A stretch of 64,000 nt of DNA from RH-AL1 sp965277735 (GCA_965277735.1 CBDIDO010000001.1:62001-126000); one strand, 5' to 3'; positions 23,594 to 33,193 are shown, counted from the stretch's first letter. Made by a program: numbers and translations. The notes: generated by a model from the sequence alone, not told the origin.

Positions 23594-25153
23594 TTATTCG
23601 GCGGCTTGGCGCTGGTGCGCCGGCACGAAATCTTCCGGGAAGTGGGTCATGGCGCTCTTCACCGGAACAGGGGTGAGGCCACCCATGGCGCAGAGCGAAG
23701 CATCCGTCATCGTCACGCACAGCTCCTCGACGAGCGACAGGTTCTTGTCGAGATCGACGCCCGCGATGACCTTGTCCATCGTCTCGCGGCCGCGCGTCGC
23801 GCCGATGCGGCAGGGCGTGCACTTGCCGCAGCTCTCCGCCTCGCAGAACTCAAAGGCGAAGCGCGCCTGCGCCGCCATGTCGACGGTGTCGTCGAAGACG
23901 ACGATGCCGCCGTGTCCGACGAGCCCCGCTTTGGCAGCAAACGATTCATAGTCGAGCGGCGTGTCGAAAAGCGAGGTTGGGAAATAGGCGCCGAGCGGGC
24001 CGCCGACCATCGCCGCGCGCACCGGACGCCCGGTGATCGTGCCGCCGCCCCAGTCGTCGACGATCTCGCCGAGCGAGACGCCGAAGCCGAGCTCGATGAG
24101 GCCACCGTATTTCACGTTGCCGCCGAGCTGGATGCACAGCGTGCCGCGCGACTTGCCCATCCCGTAGTCGGCATAGGCCTGCGCGCCGTTGGCCATGATC
24201 CACGGCACCGAGCAGAGCGAGATGACGTTGTTGCAGACGGTCGGCTTGCCGAAGAGGCCCTTCAGCGCCGGGATCGGCGGCTTGGCGCGCACCACGCCGC
24301 GGCGCCCCTCGAGGCTCTCGAGCAGCGAGGTCTCCTCGCCGCAGATGTAGGCGCCGGCGCCGAGCCGCGCGTGCAGGCGGAACGGCTTGCCCGAGCCGAG
24401 CACGCTGTCGCCGAGCGCGCCGTCGGAGGTCGCGATCTCGATCGCCTTCTGCATCGTGCGGAAGGCGTGCGGGTATTCGGAGCGGATGTAGATGTAGCCC
24501 TCGGTGGCGCCGACCGCGATCGCCGCGATCGTCATGCCCTCGATGAGCACGAAGGGATCGCCCTCCATGATCATGCGATCGGCGAAGGTGCCGGAATCGC
24601 CTTCGTCGGCGTTGCAGACGATGTACTTCTGGTCGGCCTGCACCTTGCGGACGGTGGTCCATTTGATGCCGGTCGGGAAGCCGGCGCCGCCGCGGCCGCG
24701 CAGGCCGGACTTCGTCACCGCCTCGGTGATGGCCTCGTCGCTGATTGCCAGCGAGGCTTTCAGGCCCTCGTAGCCGCCGTGGGCGCGGTAGTCGGCGATG
24801 TCGAGCGGATCGACGATGCCGCAGCGCTCGAACGTGAGCCGGCTCTGCTTGGCGAGGTAGGGAATCTCTTCCGGCTTGCCGAGCCGCAGCGGATGCTCGC
24901 CGCCCTCGAGAAGGCCGGCGGCCAGCAGGCCCTCGACATCCCTAGCCTTGACCGGCCCGTAGGCGATGCGGCCCTGCGGCGTCGCGACCTCGACCATCGG
25001 CTCGAGCCACAGGAGGCCGCGCGAGCCGTTGCGGACGATCTCCACCTTGTCGCCAGCCGCCCCGGCGAGCGCGATGGCGACCTTGTCGGCGCCGACGGCC
25101 AGAGCCGCGGCGTCGCGCGGCACAAAGATCTTGATGCGGGCGGTCTCGCTCAC
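23594..25153 (-). CDS. fdsB: NAD-dependent formate dehydrogenase, beta subunit (NuoF-like)
   Basis: The 519-residue subunit carries FMN, the NAD+ site and a 4Fe-4S cluster. A thioredoxin-like N-terminal domain (about 1-95) precedes the NuoF core with the glycine-rich LRGRGGAGFPTGIKW (about 151-165), GAYICGEETSLLES and the cluster motif ESCGKCTPCRIG followed by a distant Cys in SLCAMGG. It passes electrons from fdsA to NAD+. The start overlaps the fdsG stop by four bases (ATGA), showing tight coupling. Confidence 0.96.
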   Translation of the reverse strand: MSETARIKIFVPRDAAALAVGADKVAIALAGAAGDKVEIVRNGSRGLLWLEPMVEVATPQGRIAYGPVKARDVEGLLAAGLLEGGEHPLRLGKPEEIPYLAKQSRLTFERCGIVDPLDIADYRAHGGYEGLKASLAISDEAITEAVTKSGLRGRGGAGFPTGIKWTTVRKVQADQKYIVCNADEGDSGTFADRMIMEGDPFVLIEGMTIAAIAVGATEGYIYIRSEYPHAFRTMQKAIEIATSDGALGDSVLGSGKPFRLHARLGAGAYICGEETSLLESLEGRRGVVRAKPPIPALKGLFGKPTVCNNVISLCSVPWIMANGAQAYADYGMGKSRGTLCIQLGGNVKYGGLIELGFGVSLGEIVDDWGGGTITGRPVRAAMVGGPLGAYFPTSLFDTPLDYESFAAKAGLVGHGGIVVFDDTVDMAAQARFAFEFCEAESCGKCTPCRIGATRGRETMDKVIAGVDLDKNLSLVEELCVTMTDASLCAMGGLTPVPVKSAMTHFPEDFVPAHQRQAAE

Positions 25154-25623
25154 AGGCGCGCCTCCGCCAAAACGTCATCGAGGCCCTCGACGGTCACGTG
25201 GCCGACAGGCTCCTCGTCGATCAGCACCGCGGGGGCGCAGGCGCACAGGCCCAGGCAATAGACAGGCTCGATGGTAAACGCACCGTCCGCGGTGGTGCCA
25301 TGCCAGTCCACGCCAAGCTTACGCTTCAGCGCATCATGCATTTCCAGCGCGCCACGCGACTGGCACGCCTCGGCCCGGCAGACCTTCAGCGTGCGCCGCC
25401 CCGGCGGGTGCTCACGGAAGTCATGATAGAAGGTGAGGGTGCCGTGCACTTCCGCGCGCGAGAGGTTCAGCGCGCTCGCCACCACAGGCACGATGGAGCG
25501 GTCGACGTATCCGAAGCGCTCCATCAGGTCGTGAAAGATGGGAAGCGTGGCGCCCTTCTCGGACGCCCGCGCCGCGACGATCTCGGACGCCAGCGCGAAA
25601 TCCCATCGCGCGTATCCGGGCAT
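25150..25623 (-). CDS. fdsG: NAD-dependent formate dehydrogenase, gamma subunit (NuoE-like)
   Basis: The 157-residue protein has the thioredoxin-like 2Fe-2S fold of NuoE: an N-terminal helical part (HDLMERFGYVDRSIVP) and cluster ligands in CRAEACQS and, about 40 residues later, CLGLCACAP. It pairs with the beta subunit. As the first gene of the operon it is preceded by a gap of about 100 bases that contains a LysR-type box centred about 93 bases upstream of the ATG. Confidence 0.95.
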   Translation of the reverse strand: MPGYARWDFALASEIVAARASEKGATLPIFHDLMERFGYVDRSIVPVVASALNLSRAEVHGTLTFYHDFREHPPGRRTLKVCRAEACQSRGALEMHDALKRKLGVDWHGTTADGAFTIEPVYCLGLCACAPAVLIDEEPVGHVTVEGLDDVLAEARL

Positions 25624-25707
25624 ATTCCACCCCTTGTTGGACTTATTCTCAGTTACTAAAAGAATGCGCTCTCAAAAGCGAAAATCAAGACCGCTATCTG
25701 GTGCAAC

Positions 25708-25724
25708 GATAGAAAAAATCTATC
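25708..25724 (-). promoter_or_regulatory. LysR-type operator (GATAG-N7-CTATC) before fdsG
   Basis: A perfect inverted repeat, GATAG at 25708-25712 and CTATC at 25720-25724 around an A/T-rich 7-base core, fits the T-N11-A box of LysR regulators. It starts 84 bases upstream of fdsG and touches the last codon of the lysR gene. A related sequence with the opposite order (CTAT-N6-ATAG) lies at 26696-26709, upstream of lysR itself. Confidence 0.55.
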
Positions 25725-26640
25725 ACTGGGCCGCGGTGGCGAGCGGGGCAATCGGGCCCAGGCGGGCCGCCATCCGCTCGGCCTCGCGCACCAGGGCGTT
25801 GGTGAGCGGGCTGATCGCGTAGCGCTGGGGGACGACGAGGCCGACGAGGTGGGTCACCTTCGGCGACACGATCGGCACCGCGCGGATGGTCGCCAGCCCG
25901 AGGTCCTCGACCAGCGAGGCCGCGACGACCGACGACCAGCGACCCGTCGCCACGTGGGCGATCAGCACCATCACGGAGTTCGATTCAAGCGCGGTGTCGG
26001 GCCGCGATCCCGCGTCGCGCAGCATCTGGTCGATGATGCGACGGTTCTGCATGTCGGGTGTGAGGAGGCAAAGCGGCATGTCGCCGAGCTCCCGCCAAGT
26101 GATCTGCTCGCGCTCGGCGAGCGGGCTCTCGACCGAGACCAGCAGGCGGTAGCTCTCATGATAGAGCGGCACCGTCTTCACGTCGCCGAGCGGTTCGTTG
26201 TCGAGGTAGGTGAGGCCGGCGTCGATATCGAGGTTGTTGAGCCGGCTGAGGATCTCCTTCGAGGTGTTCGAGGTGATCGATAGCCGAACCGCGGGGTGAT
26301 GATCGCGAAGCGGCGTCGTCAGCGCTGGCACTCGCGTCAGCGCGGTGGGAATCACCGCGAGCCGCAGATGGCCGGCGAGGCCGCGCTTCAGCGCGTCGAG
26401 GTCCTGGCGCATCGCCTGCGCGTCGCTGACGATTCGCCGCGCCCACGAAAGCACGTGCTCGCCCTCGGGCGTAAAACCCTGGAAGCGTGAGCTGCGCCGC
26501 ACGATGACGATGCCGAGCGTATCCTCGAGCTGCTTGAGCCCGGCCGACATCGTCGGCTGCGTCACGCCGCAGGCCAAGGCCGCGCGCCCGAAGTGCTGTT
26601 CCCTGGCGAGCGCCAGCACATAATTGAGCTTGTCGATCAC
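25723..26640 (-). CDS. LysR-family regulator, probable activator of formate dehydrogenase
   Basis: The 305-residue protein has an N-terminal winged helix (DKLNYVLALAREQHFGRAALACGVTQPTMSAG... across residues 3-60) and a LysR substrate-binding domain. The start is GTG at 26640, because the conserved helix-turn-helix begins at its second residue; the longer frame to 26895 adds non-conserved sequence. It precedes fdsG in the same direction with 99 bases between, and an inverted repeat of LysR type lies in that gap. In Cupriavidus, FdsR, also a LysR protein, controls fds genes. That this gene does the same here is inference from position. Confidence 0.85.
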   Translation of the reverse strand: MIDKLNYVLALAREQHFGRAALACGVTQPTMSAGLKQLEDTLGIVIVRRSSRFQGFTPEGEHVLSWARRIVSDAQAMRQDLDALKRGLAGHLRLAVIPTALTRVPALTTPLRDHHPAVRLSITSNTSKEILSRLNNLDIDAGLTYLDNEPLGDVKTVPLYHESYRLLVSVESPLAEREQITWRELGDMPLCLLTPDMQNRRIIDQMLRDAGSRPDTALESNSVMVLIAHVATGRWSSVVAASLVEDLGLATIRAVPIVSPKVTHLVGLVVPQRYAISPLTNALVREAERMAARLGPIAPLATAAQ

Positions 26641-26785
26641 GATCGGTATCCGTGCGCGGCTTTGAGTTGGTTCTAGGCCGCTTACTCGCCGATCTCTATA
26701 TGCTGATAGACGAGGATAATCATCAAAACGAGCGCATAGCGTGTACAGCCGCCTAACGCACTCGACAGGTTGCGTAGGGGAAGCT

Positions 26786-28087
26786 TTACAAGCGACGGCC
26801 CTTCGTTTCAGGCAACAGGAACGCGGCGATCGTGCCGATAAGGCTGAACCCGACCAGATAATAGGCCGGTACCAGCTTATCATGAGTGGACGCAATTAAC
26901 TTGTTCACGATGTAGATCGTGCTGCCGCCGAAAATCGAGACCGACAGCGCGTAGACGATCGACAGGCCGGCGCTGCGCACCTCGCGCGGCAGCCCCTCGG
27001 GAATGGCGACGATGATCGCCGCGGCGTTGATCGACGAGAGCGCCGACATCAGGAAGGTCACGACGTACAGGGGGCCGGGGGTCGGGTGCTCGCGCAGCCA
27101 CAGGAAGGCCGGGATGGCGACGATCGCGATGATGAGACGCGGCCAGATCATGATCGGGCGCCGGCCGCCGCGGTCGGCGAGCCAGCCGCCGAGCAGCGGC
27201 AGGATGACCGAGGCGAGGCCGAGAGCGATCGGCACCGCAGCCGAGATCCCCTCAGAGAGACCGAGGGTCGACTTGGCATAGACCGGCATGTTCGTGCCGA
27301 TCGCGTTCGACACGGTCGAGGCGGCGATCACCAGGAACATGAGGAAGAGCATGCGGCCGTGCTCAACGAGCAGGTTGTGCAGCACGCCAAGGATCGAGTG
27401 CTCGGCGTCGGGGTCCTTCGCCTCGCCGGCCGTCTCCGGCAGCTTGTTGCGGATGATCCAGCCCACCGGCACGACGGTGAGACCGACGAGCACCATGACG
27501 CGCCAGCCCCACTCCCCCATCGCCGTCTCGCCGATGAAGGTGACGAGGATCTTGGCGAGGATGCCGGCAAACAGCGCCGCGCAGCCCTGGCTGGCGATCT
27601 GCCAGCTCGCCACGAAGCCGCGGTGCTCCTGCGGTGCCGCTTCCAAGAGGAAGGCGGTCGACGGCCCGACCTCGCCGCCGAGCGCCAAGCCCTGGATCAG
27701 CCGGCCGGCGATGACGATCACCTGCGCCCAGACGCCGATCGCGGCATAGGAGGGGGTGACGGCCAGCATCAGCATGCCGAGCGCCATCAGCGCGATGGTG
27801 ATCAGCATCGCGGGCTTGCGCCCGGCGCGATCGGCGAAGGCGCCGATCAGAACGCCGCCGATCGGCCGCATGACATAGCCGAGACCGAACAGAGCGAGCG
27901 AGGCGAGCAGGCTGTGCAGCGGATCCTTGTTGGGGAAGAACGCCTTGCCGATCGGCTCGGCGAAGAAGGCGTAGATGGTGAAATCGTAGAACTCGAGCGC
28001 GTTGCCGAGCACCACCGCCGCCACCGAATCCGCGCGTAGCGCCGGGCGCGCAAGATCTTGCGCCGCCTTCTGGTCCTGAACCGTCAT
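26786..28087 (-). CDS. MFS transporter, metabolite:H+ symporter (MHS) family
   Basis: The 433-residue inner-membrane protein has about 12 hydrophobic segments and the MHS marks NALEFYDFTIYAFF, MRPIGGVLIGAFADRAGRKP and LALGGEVGPSTAFLLEAAP. The family imports dicarboxylates, 2-oxoglutarate, shikimate, proline or betaine with protons; the substrate here is unknown. The ATG at 28087 begins the family sequence; the reading frame stays open upstream to 28465 but that part overlaps the divergent recN gene and is not family-like. Formate is not an expected MHS substrate, so the nearness of fds genes may be accidental. Confidence 0.88.
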   Translation of the reverse strand: MTVQDQKAAQDLARPALRADSVAAVVLGNALEFYDFTIYAFFAEPIGKAFFPNKDPLHSLLASLALFGLGYVMRPIGGVLIGAFADRAGRKPAMLITIALMALGMLMLAVTPSYAAIGVWAQVIVIAGRLIQGLALGGEVGPSTAFLLEAAPQEHRGFVASWQIASQGCAALFAGILAKILVTFIGETAMGEWGWRVMVLVGLTVVPVGWIIRNKLPETAGEAKDPDAEHSILGVLHNLLVEHGRMLFLMFLVIAASTVSNAIGTNMPVYAKSTLGLSEGISAAVPIALGLASVILPLLGGWLADRGGRRPIMIWPRLIIAIVAIPAFLWLREHPTPGPLYVVTFLMSALSSINAAAIIVAIPEGLPREVRSAGLSIVYALSVSIFGGSTIYIVNKLIASTHDKLVPAYYLVGFSLIGTIAAFLLPETKGRRL

Positions 28088-28250
28088 CTGGCCTCGCTCT
28101 TCCGCCGAGAGGTCGTTGTAGGCAATCGCGCCCGCGAATGCAGTGCGAAATCGCGGCCGCCCCGCAAGCGCGGCCCCAGCCTTGACGCTGGCGGTATTTG
28201 TTGCCACCGCTGGCGCCCCCAGCCTGAAGCGTCGACGAAGAGCCAGCGGC

Positions 28251-29909
28251 GTGCTCGTCCAGCTATCCATCCGCGACATCGTGCTCATCGATAAGCTCGA
28301 CCTCACGCTCGGGGCCGGGCTCACCGTGCTCACCGGCGAGACCGGCGCCGGCAAGTCGATCCTGCTGGATGCCTTCTCGCTCGCGCTCGGCGCGCGCGGC
28401 GACGGCGCGCTGGTCCGCGAGGGCCAGACGCAGGGCCAGGTCACCGCCGTGTTCGACGTCGGCACCGATCACGCCGCGCGGGCCATCGCCACGGCTCAGG
28501 ACATCGATGTCGACGGCGATCTGATCCTCCGGCGTGTGCAGACCGCCGACGGCCGCACGCGCGCCTTCCTCAACGACCAGCCCGTCTCGGCGCAGGTGCT
28601 GCGCGCGATCGGCCGGGCGCTGGTCGAGATCCACGGCCAGCACGACGACCGCGCGATGGTCGAGGCAGCGACGCACCGCCAGCTGGTCGACGCGTTCGGG
28701 GCTTTGGGCGCGCCTCTGACCGAAGTGCGGTCGGCGCATGCCAGGGCGCGGGCGCTCGAAGCGGAGCGCGTGTCGGAGGAGGCGCGCATCGCCACGATCC
28801 GCGCCGAGGCCGATTATCTGCGCCACGCGCATGCCGAGCTGACCGCGCTCGCCGTCGAGCCCGGCGAGGAGGCGATGCTGGCCGAGCGTCGCCAGGACCT
28901 GCAGGCGGCGGAAAAAGTCGTCTGCGACCTGCGCGACACGCAGGAGGTGCTCGCCGCCGAGGGTTTCGTGTCCGGTCTCAACGGCGCGCTGCGCCGGCTC
29001 GACCGGCGCCAGGCGCAGGCGCCGGCCCTCGTCGATCCGAGCCTGCTGGCGATCGACGCCGCGCTCGTTGCGCTCGATGCCGCGCGCGACGCGGTCGACC
29101 AGGCGATCCGCGACGCCGAGTTCGACCCGCACGAGCTCGAGCACCTCGAGGAGCGCCTGTTCGCGATCCGCGGCGCCGCGCGCAAGTACGGTGTCGCCGC
29201 CGACGCGCTGCCGACGCTGGCCGCGCAGCACGCGGCGACGCTCGACGCGCTCGATGCCGACGAGGCCAAGCTGGTGGCGCTCTCGCGCTCGTGCGTCGAA
29301 GCAGAGGCGCGCTACGCGGCGGCCGCGGCCACGCTGTCGGTCGCGCGCAAGCGCACCTCCACCGCGCTCGACAAGGCGGTGAACGCCGAGCTGGCGCCGC
29401 TGAAGCTCGAGCGCGCGCGCTTCACGACCGAGGTCCAGCCCGAAGCTGCCGGGCCGGACGGGATCGACGGGGTGAGCTTTTGGGTTGCGACCAATCCCGG
29501 CACGCGGCCGGGCCCCTTGATGAAGATCGCCTCGGGCGGCGAGCTCGCGCGCTTCATGCTGGCGCTGAAGGTCGCGCTGGCGGCGAAGGGCTCGACGCCC
29601 ACGCTCGTCTTCGACGAGATCGACACGGGTGTCGGGGGCGCGGTGGCGGACGCGATGGGCCAGCGCCTCGCGCGGCTCGCCGGCGGCGCACAGGTGCTGG
29701 CGGTGACGCACGCCCCGCAGGTTGCGGCACGCGCGGCCGGCCATTTCCGCATCGCCAAGGATTCGACCGAGCGCGGCAAGCGCGTCGTCACCCGTGTCAC
29801 CCCGCTCGAGCCGGGCGCCCGCCGCGAGGAGATCGCCCGCATGCTCGCCGGCGCCACCGTCACCGACGAGGCGCGCGCTGCGGCGGGACGGCTGCTAGCT
29901 GAGACGTAA
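28251..29909 (+). CDS. recN: DNA repair protein RecN
   Basis: The 552-residue SMC-like ATPase has a Walker A GETGAGKS (residues 29-36), a long Ala/Arg/Glu-rich coiled-coil centre and the C-terminal signature ASGGELARFMLALK with Walker B LVFDEIDTGVGG. RecN acts early in recombinational repair of double-strand breaks. The GTG at 28251 opens the conserved LVQLSIRDIVLID; starts further upstream would add residues that are not part of RecN. In many relatives recN stands next to bamD or ligA, which are not seen here. Confidence 0.95.
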   Translation: MLVQLSIRDIVLIDKLDLTLGAGLTVLTGETGAGKSILLDAFSLALGARGDGALVREGQTQGQVTAVFDVGTDHAARAIATAQDIDVDGDLILRRVQTADGRTRAFLNDQPVSAQVLRAIGRALVEIHGQHDDRAMVEAATHRQLVDAFGALGAPLTEVRSAHARARALEAERVSEEARIATIRAEADYLRHAHAELTALAVEPGEEAMLAERRQDLQAAEKVVCDLRDTQEVLAAEGFVSGLNGALRRLDRRQAQAPALVDPSLLAIDAALVALDAARDAVDQAIRDAEFDPHELEHLEERLFAIRGAARKYGVAADALPTLAAQHAATLDALDADEAKLVALSRSCVEAEARYAAAAATLSVARKRTSTALDKAVNAELAPLKLERARFTTEVQPEAAGPDGIDGVSFWVATNPGTRPGPLMKIASGGELARFMLALKVALAAKGSTPTLVFDEIDTGVGGAVADAMGQRLARLAGGAQVLAVTHAPQVAARAAGHFRIAKDSTERGKRVVTRVTPLEPGARREEIARMLAGATVTDEARAAAGRLLAET

Positions 29910-30007
29910 GGCTCTGTCCCGCCGTCATCCCCGGGGCGCCGGAGTCCGCGTTGTCATGGGTCCTGGGCTCTCGCTGCGCTCGCTTCGGAAAGACGGCCCA
30001 ACACGAC

Positions 30008-31537
30008 CTAGATGCTCCGCCCCTCGCCTTCCCAGTATGGCGCGCGCAGCTTGCGCTTGAAGATCTTGCCGGAATCCTCGCGCGGCAGGGCGTCGGCGAA
30101 CTCGACCACCTTTGGCAACTTGTAACGCGCCAGCGTCTTGCCCAGCGCCTCGCGCACGCTCTCGCGGGTGAGGTCGGCCTCCGCATCGGCCTCGACATGC
30201 GCGCAGACGGCCTCGCCATAGTCGCCATCGGGGATGCCAAAGACGGCGCAGTCGCGCACGCCCGGCACCTGCATCAGCGCCGCCTCGATCTCGGCGGGAT
30301 AGATATTGACGCCGCCGGAGATGATCATGTCGCGCTTGCGGTCGCAGAGGAAGACGTAGCCGTCCTCGTCGATCCAGCCGACGTCACCGACGGTGACGAG
30401 CCCATCGCGGCCGATCGCGGCGCGCTCGTCGTCGCGGCCGTGATAGGTGAACTCCGCCATCCCGCCGGCGCGCATGAAAATCTCGCCGATCTCGCCCGGT
30501 GGCAGGCGCGTGCCGTCGTCGCCGTAGGCCGCGACCTCGCCGCCGGGCAGCGCGCGGCCGACGGTGCCCGGCTTTCGCAACGCCTCCTGCGACGAATGCC
30601 AGACCGGGATGCCGGTCTCGGTCGACCCGTAATATTCGTTGATGACCGGGCCCCACCATTCGATCATCGCCTGTTTCAGCGGCGGCGGGCAGGGCGCCGC
30701 CCCGTGGACGACGAAGCGCAGCGCGGAGAGGTCGTAGCGCCGCCGCGTCGCCTCGGGCAGGCGCAAGAGCCGCGTGAACATGGTCGGCACCATGTGCATG
30801 TGGCTGACGCTGTGGCGCTCGATGAGCTGCAGCATCTCCTCCGGGTCGAAGCGCGGCTCGAGCACGATGGTGGCACCGACGCGGACGGCGGTGAGGCCGT
30901 AACCGTTTGGCGCCGAATGATACATCGGTCCGTTCATCAGCACGACGGCCTGCTCGCCCTCGACGAGGCCGTAGGCGCGCTCGGTGTTGGCGTGGCGCGC
31001 GGCGCGCTCGTCGTCGCCGGTCGGCTGGCGTTTCACGCCCTTCGGGCGCCCCGTCGTGCCGGACGTGTAAATCATCGAGCCGGTCTGCGGCGCCGGCGCC
31101 GGGGCCGGAGCGTCGGCCGAGGCGGCAAGCCACTCGTCCCAGTCGCGACGATCCGCGAGCGTCGCGCCGGCGGCCACATTGTAGGCGGCGGCAAGCTCGG
31201 GCGGCGTCGCCACCGCAAGCACGAGCACGCCCGGCGGCACGGCATCGCCGAGCTTGGCAAGCAGATCGTCGTGCCCGACCAGCACCTTGGCGCCGCAGTC
31301 ACGCAGGATGTAGCCGATCTCGTCCGGCGTGTTGTGCCAGTTGATCGGCGTCGCATAGGCGCCGATGGTTTGGGCCGCGACCGAGGCCTCGATGAAGGCG
31401 AAATCGTTGCGCAGCAACAGCGCGACGGCCTCGCCAGGCGCGACGCCAGCGGCATGCAGCGCCTTGGCGGCTAGCGCGATCCGCTCCCCGAGCGCCGTGC
31501 GCTCCAGCACGCGGTCGCCGGAGAGAATGCGGCTCAC
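30008..31537 (-). CDS. Acyl-CoA synthetase (AMP-dependent, ANL superfamily)
   Basis: The 509-residue enzyme activates a carboxylic acid to acyl-CoA through an acyl-AMP. Motifs: P-loop MIYTSGTTGRPKGVKR, NEYYGSTETG, VGDVGWIDEDGYVFLCDRK and the C-terminal lysine region REDSGKIFKRKLR. The chain length preference is unknown. The start is GTG at 31537, overlapping the stop of the upstream nitronate monooxygenase gene as GTGA, so both are made together. Their joint pathway is not known; both enzymes occur in fatty-acid or xenobiotic degradation. Confidence 0.9.
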   Translation of the reverse strand: MSRILSGDRVLERTALGERIALAAKALHAAGVAPGEAVALLLRNDFAFIEASVAAQTIGAYATPINWHNTPDEIGYILRDCGAKVLVGHDDLLAKLGDAVPPGVLVLAVATPPELAAAYNVAAGATLADRRDWDEWLAASADAPAPAPAPQTGSMIYTSGTTGRPKGVKRQPTGDDERAARHANTERAYGLVEGEQAVVLMNGPMYHSAPNGYGLTAVRVGATIVLEPRFDPEEMLQLIERHSVSHMHMVPTMFTRLLRLPEATRRRYDLSALRFVVHGAAPCPPPLKQAMIEWWGPVINEYYGSTETGIPVWHSSQEALRKPGTVGRALPGGEVAAYGDDGTRLPPGEIGEIFMRAGGMAEFTYHGRDDERAAIGRDGLVTVGDVGWIDEDGYVFLCDRKRDMIISGGVNIYPAEIEAALMQVPGVRDCAVFGIPDGDYGEAVCAHVEADAEADLTRESVREALGKTLARYKLPKVVEFADALPREDSGKIFKRKLRAPYWEGEGRSI

Positions 31538-32538
31538 GCCACCGCCGCGTCGGGCCGCGCCCAGGACGAGACATGGCCGTCGGCGACGCGGGCCAACGCC
31601 GCCTCGTATTGATGCGCGAGCGCATCGACGCGCTCGGCGACGCTGAGGACGCGGTCGATCGCGCCGATGCCCTGGCCGCAGCCCCAGATGTCGCGCCATG
31701 CCTTGGCGCGGCTCTCGCCGCCGGAGCCGAAGTTCATCTTCGAGGCGTCGCTGAGGGGCAGGTTTTCGGGGTCGAGCCCGGCGGCGACGATCGACGGCTT
31801 CAGGTAATTGCCGAGCACGCCGGTGAAGAGGTTGGTGTAGACGATGTCGTCGGCGCGCGACTGGACGATCATCTCCTTGTAGCCGTCGGCGGCGCGCGCC
31901 TCGCGCGTGGCGATGAAGGCCGAGCCGATGTAGGCGATGTCGGCGCCAGCGGCGCGCGCGGCGAGGATCGCGGCGCCCGACGCGATCGAGCCGGACAGCG
32001 CCAGCGGCCCATCGAACCACGCGCGGATCTCCTGGATCAGCGCGAACGGCGACAGCGTCCCGGCATGGCCGCCGGCGCCGGCTGCGACGGCGATGAGGCC
32101 CGTCGCGCCCTTCTCGATCGCCTTGCGCGCAAACCGGTCGTTGATGATGTCGTGCAGCGTGATCCCGCCATAGCTCTGGATCGCCTGGTTCACCTCCTCG
32201 CGCGCGCCAAGCGAGGTGATGACGACGGGCACCTTGTGCTTCACGCAGAGCGCGACGTCCTGCTCCAGCCGATCGTTGCTCTTGTGGACGATCTGGTTGA
32301 CCGCAAACGGTGCCGCCGGCCGGTCGGGGTGCGCGCGGTCGTGCGCGTCGAGCTCCTCGCGGATCTGATGCAGCCATTCGTCGAGCTGCGTCGCCGGCCG
32401 CGCGTTGAGTGCGGGAAAGGCCCCGACGATCCCGGCCTTGCACTGCGCGATCACCATCTCCGGGCCGGAGATGATGAACAGCGGCGCGCCGATGACCGGC
32501 AGCCGCAGGCGGCTCGCGAGGACGGGCGGGAGAGTCAT
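31534..32538 (-). CDS. Nitronate monooxygenase family protein (NPD-like)
   Basis: The 334-residue FMN-dependent TIM-barrel protein starts with RLPVIGAPLFIISGPEMV. It has the flavin phosphate motifs AVAAGAGGHAGTLSPFALI and GADIAYIGSAFIATREA. The family oxidises nitronates, but many members serve as enoyl reductases or have unknown roles. It is the first gene of a two-gene operon with the acyl-CoA synthetase, which favours a role in acyl chain metabolism over detoxification; that is inference. Confidence 0.85.
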   Translation of the reverse strand: MTLPPVLASRLRLPVIGAPLFIISGPEMVIAQCKAGIVGAFPALNARPATQLDEWLHQIREELDAHDRAHPDRPAAPFAVNQIVHKSNDRLEQDVALCVKHKVPVVITSLGAREEVNQAIQSYGGITLHDIINDRFARKAIEKGATGLIAVAAGAGGHAGTLSPFALIQEIRAWFDGPLALSGSIASGAAILAARAAGADIAYIGSAFIATREARAADGYKEMIVQSRADDIVYTNLFTGVLGNYLKPSIVAAGLDPENLPLSDASKMNFGSGGESRAKAWRDIWGCGQGIGAIDRVLSVAERVDALAHQYEAALARVADGHVSSWARPDAAVA

Positions 32539-32608
32539 GGTCGATCCTTCAATCTAACGCGTTCGATCTTCAAGCAATGCGTACGACGCAAACATGCGGC
32601 GCCGCCTG

Positions 32609-33019
32609 TCAACCCGCGCCGGTCGGCGCATTCAGGATCCAGCGGTGGCCGAACGGATCGCGAAAGGTCGCCAGTCGCGCGCCCCAAAACGAGTTCGTCG
32701 GCGACGTCTCGGACTTCGCGCCGAGCGCGACGGCCTTCTTGAAGACTTCGTCGACCTTCTCTCTCTTATCGAACTCAAGGCTGACGGACATCGTGACCGG
32801 CTCGCCCGGGATGCCGATGCGGGTTTGTCCGAACTCGGGGAACGCGTCCGCGAGCATGACGGCGCCGCCGTTGAGCGCCAGTTCGCAATGCATGACGCGC
32901 ATGCCGTCGAGCGCCGGCATGAACGCCTTCTGCTCGGCGCCGAAGACCTGGGTGTAGAAGGCGATCGCGGCGACCGCGGGCGAGCAGGTGAGATAGGGCG
33001 CGACGGCCGGGCGCGACAT
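32609..33019 (-). CDS. VOC-family (glyoxalase/PhnB-like) protein
   Basis: The 136-residue protein shows the paired beta-alpha-beta-beta-beta modules of the vicinal oxygen chelate fold in the PhnB/3-demethylubiquinone-methyltransferase-like branch: SRPAVAPYLTCSPAVAAIAFY, GAEQKAF, GGAVMLADAFPE and FRDPFGHRWIL. Catalytic function is not known for this branch. ATG 33019 has a strong GGGAGG six bases upstream; a longer frame to 33106 was rejected. It is separated by 70 bases from the nitronate monooxygenase gene. Confidence 0.85.
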   Translation of the reverse strand: MSRPAVAPYLTCSPAVAAIAFYTQVFGAEQKAFMPALDGMRVMHCELALNGGAVMLADAFPEFGQTRIGIPGEPVTMSVSLEFDKREKVDEVFKKAVALGAKSETSPTNSFWGARLATFRDPFGHRWILNAPTGAG

Positions 33020-33193
33020 TGAAACCTCCCGACGGCGCTGTGGCGCACCGTTCCCTTGTGTTCTAGCGCCTCGCCCGGCGAATGCGAGAAGTCCGAAAAG
33101 GCGCACGGTCGCCTCTCGGCAACCACGGCGTGTTCGCGTGTTGCGGAGGTCTGCCCCCTAAGGGGCTACCAAACAGGGCTGGAAGGAACACAG

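Noticed and set aside
28263..29744. Minus-strand open frame of 493 codons
   Set aside because: Antisense to recN, which has Walker A and B motifs; no independent support.
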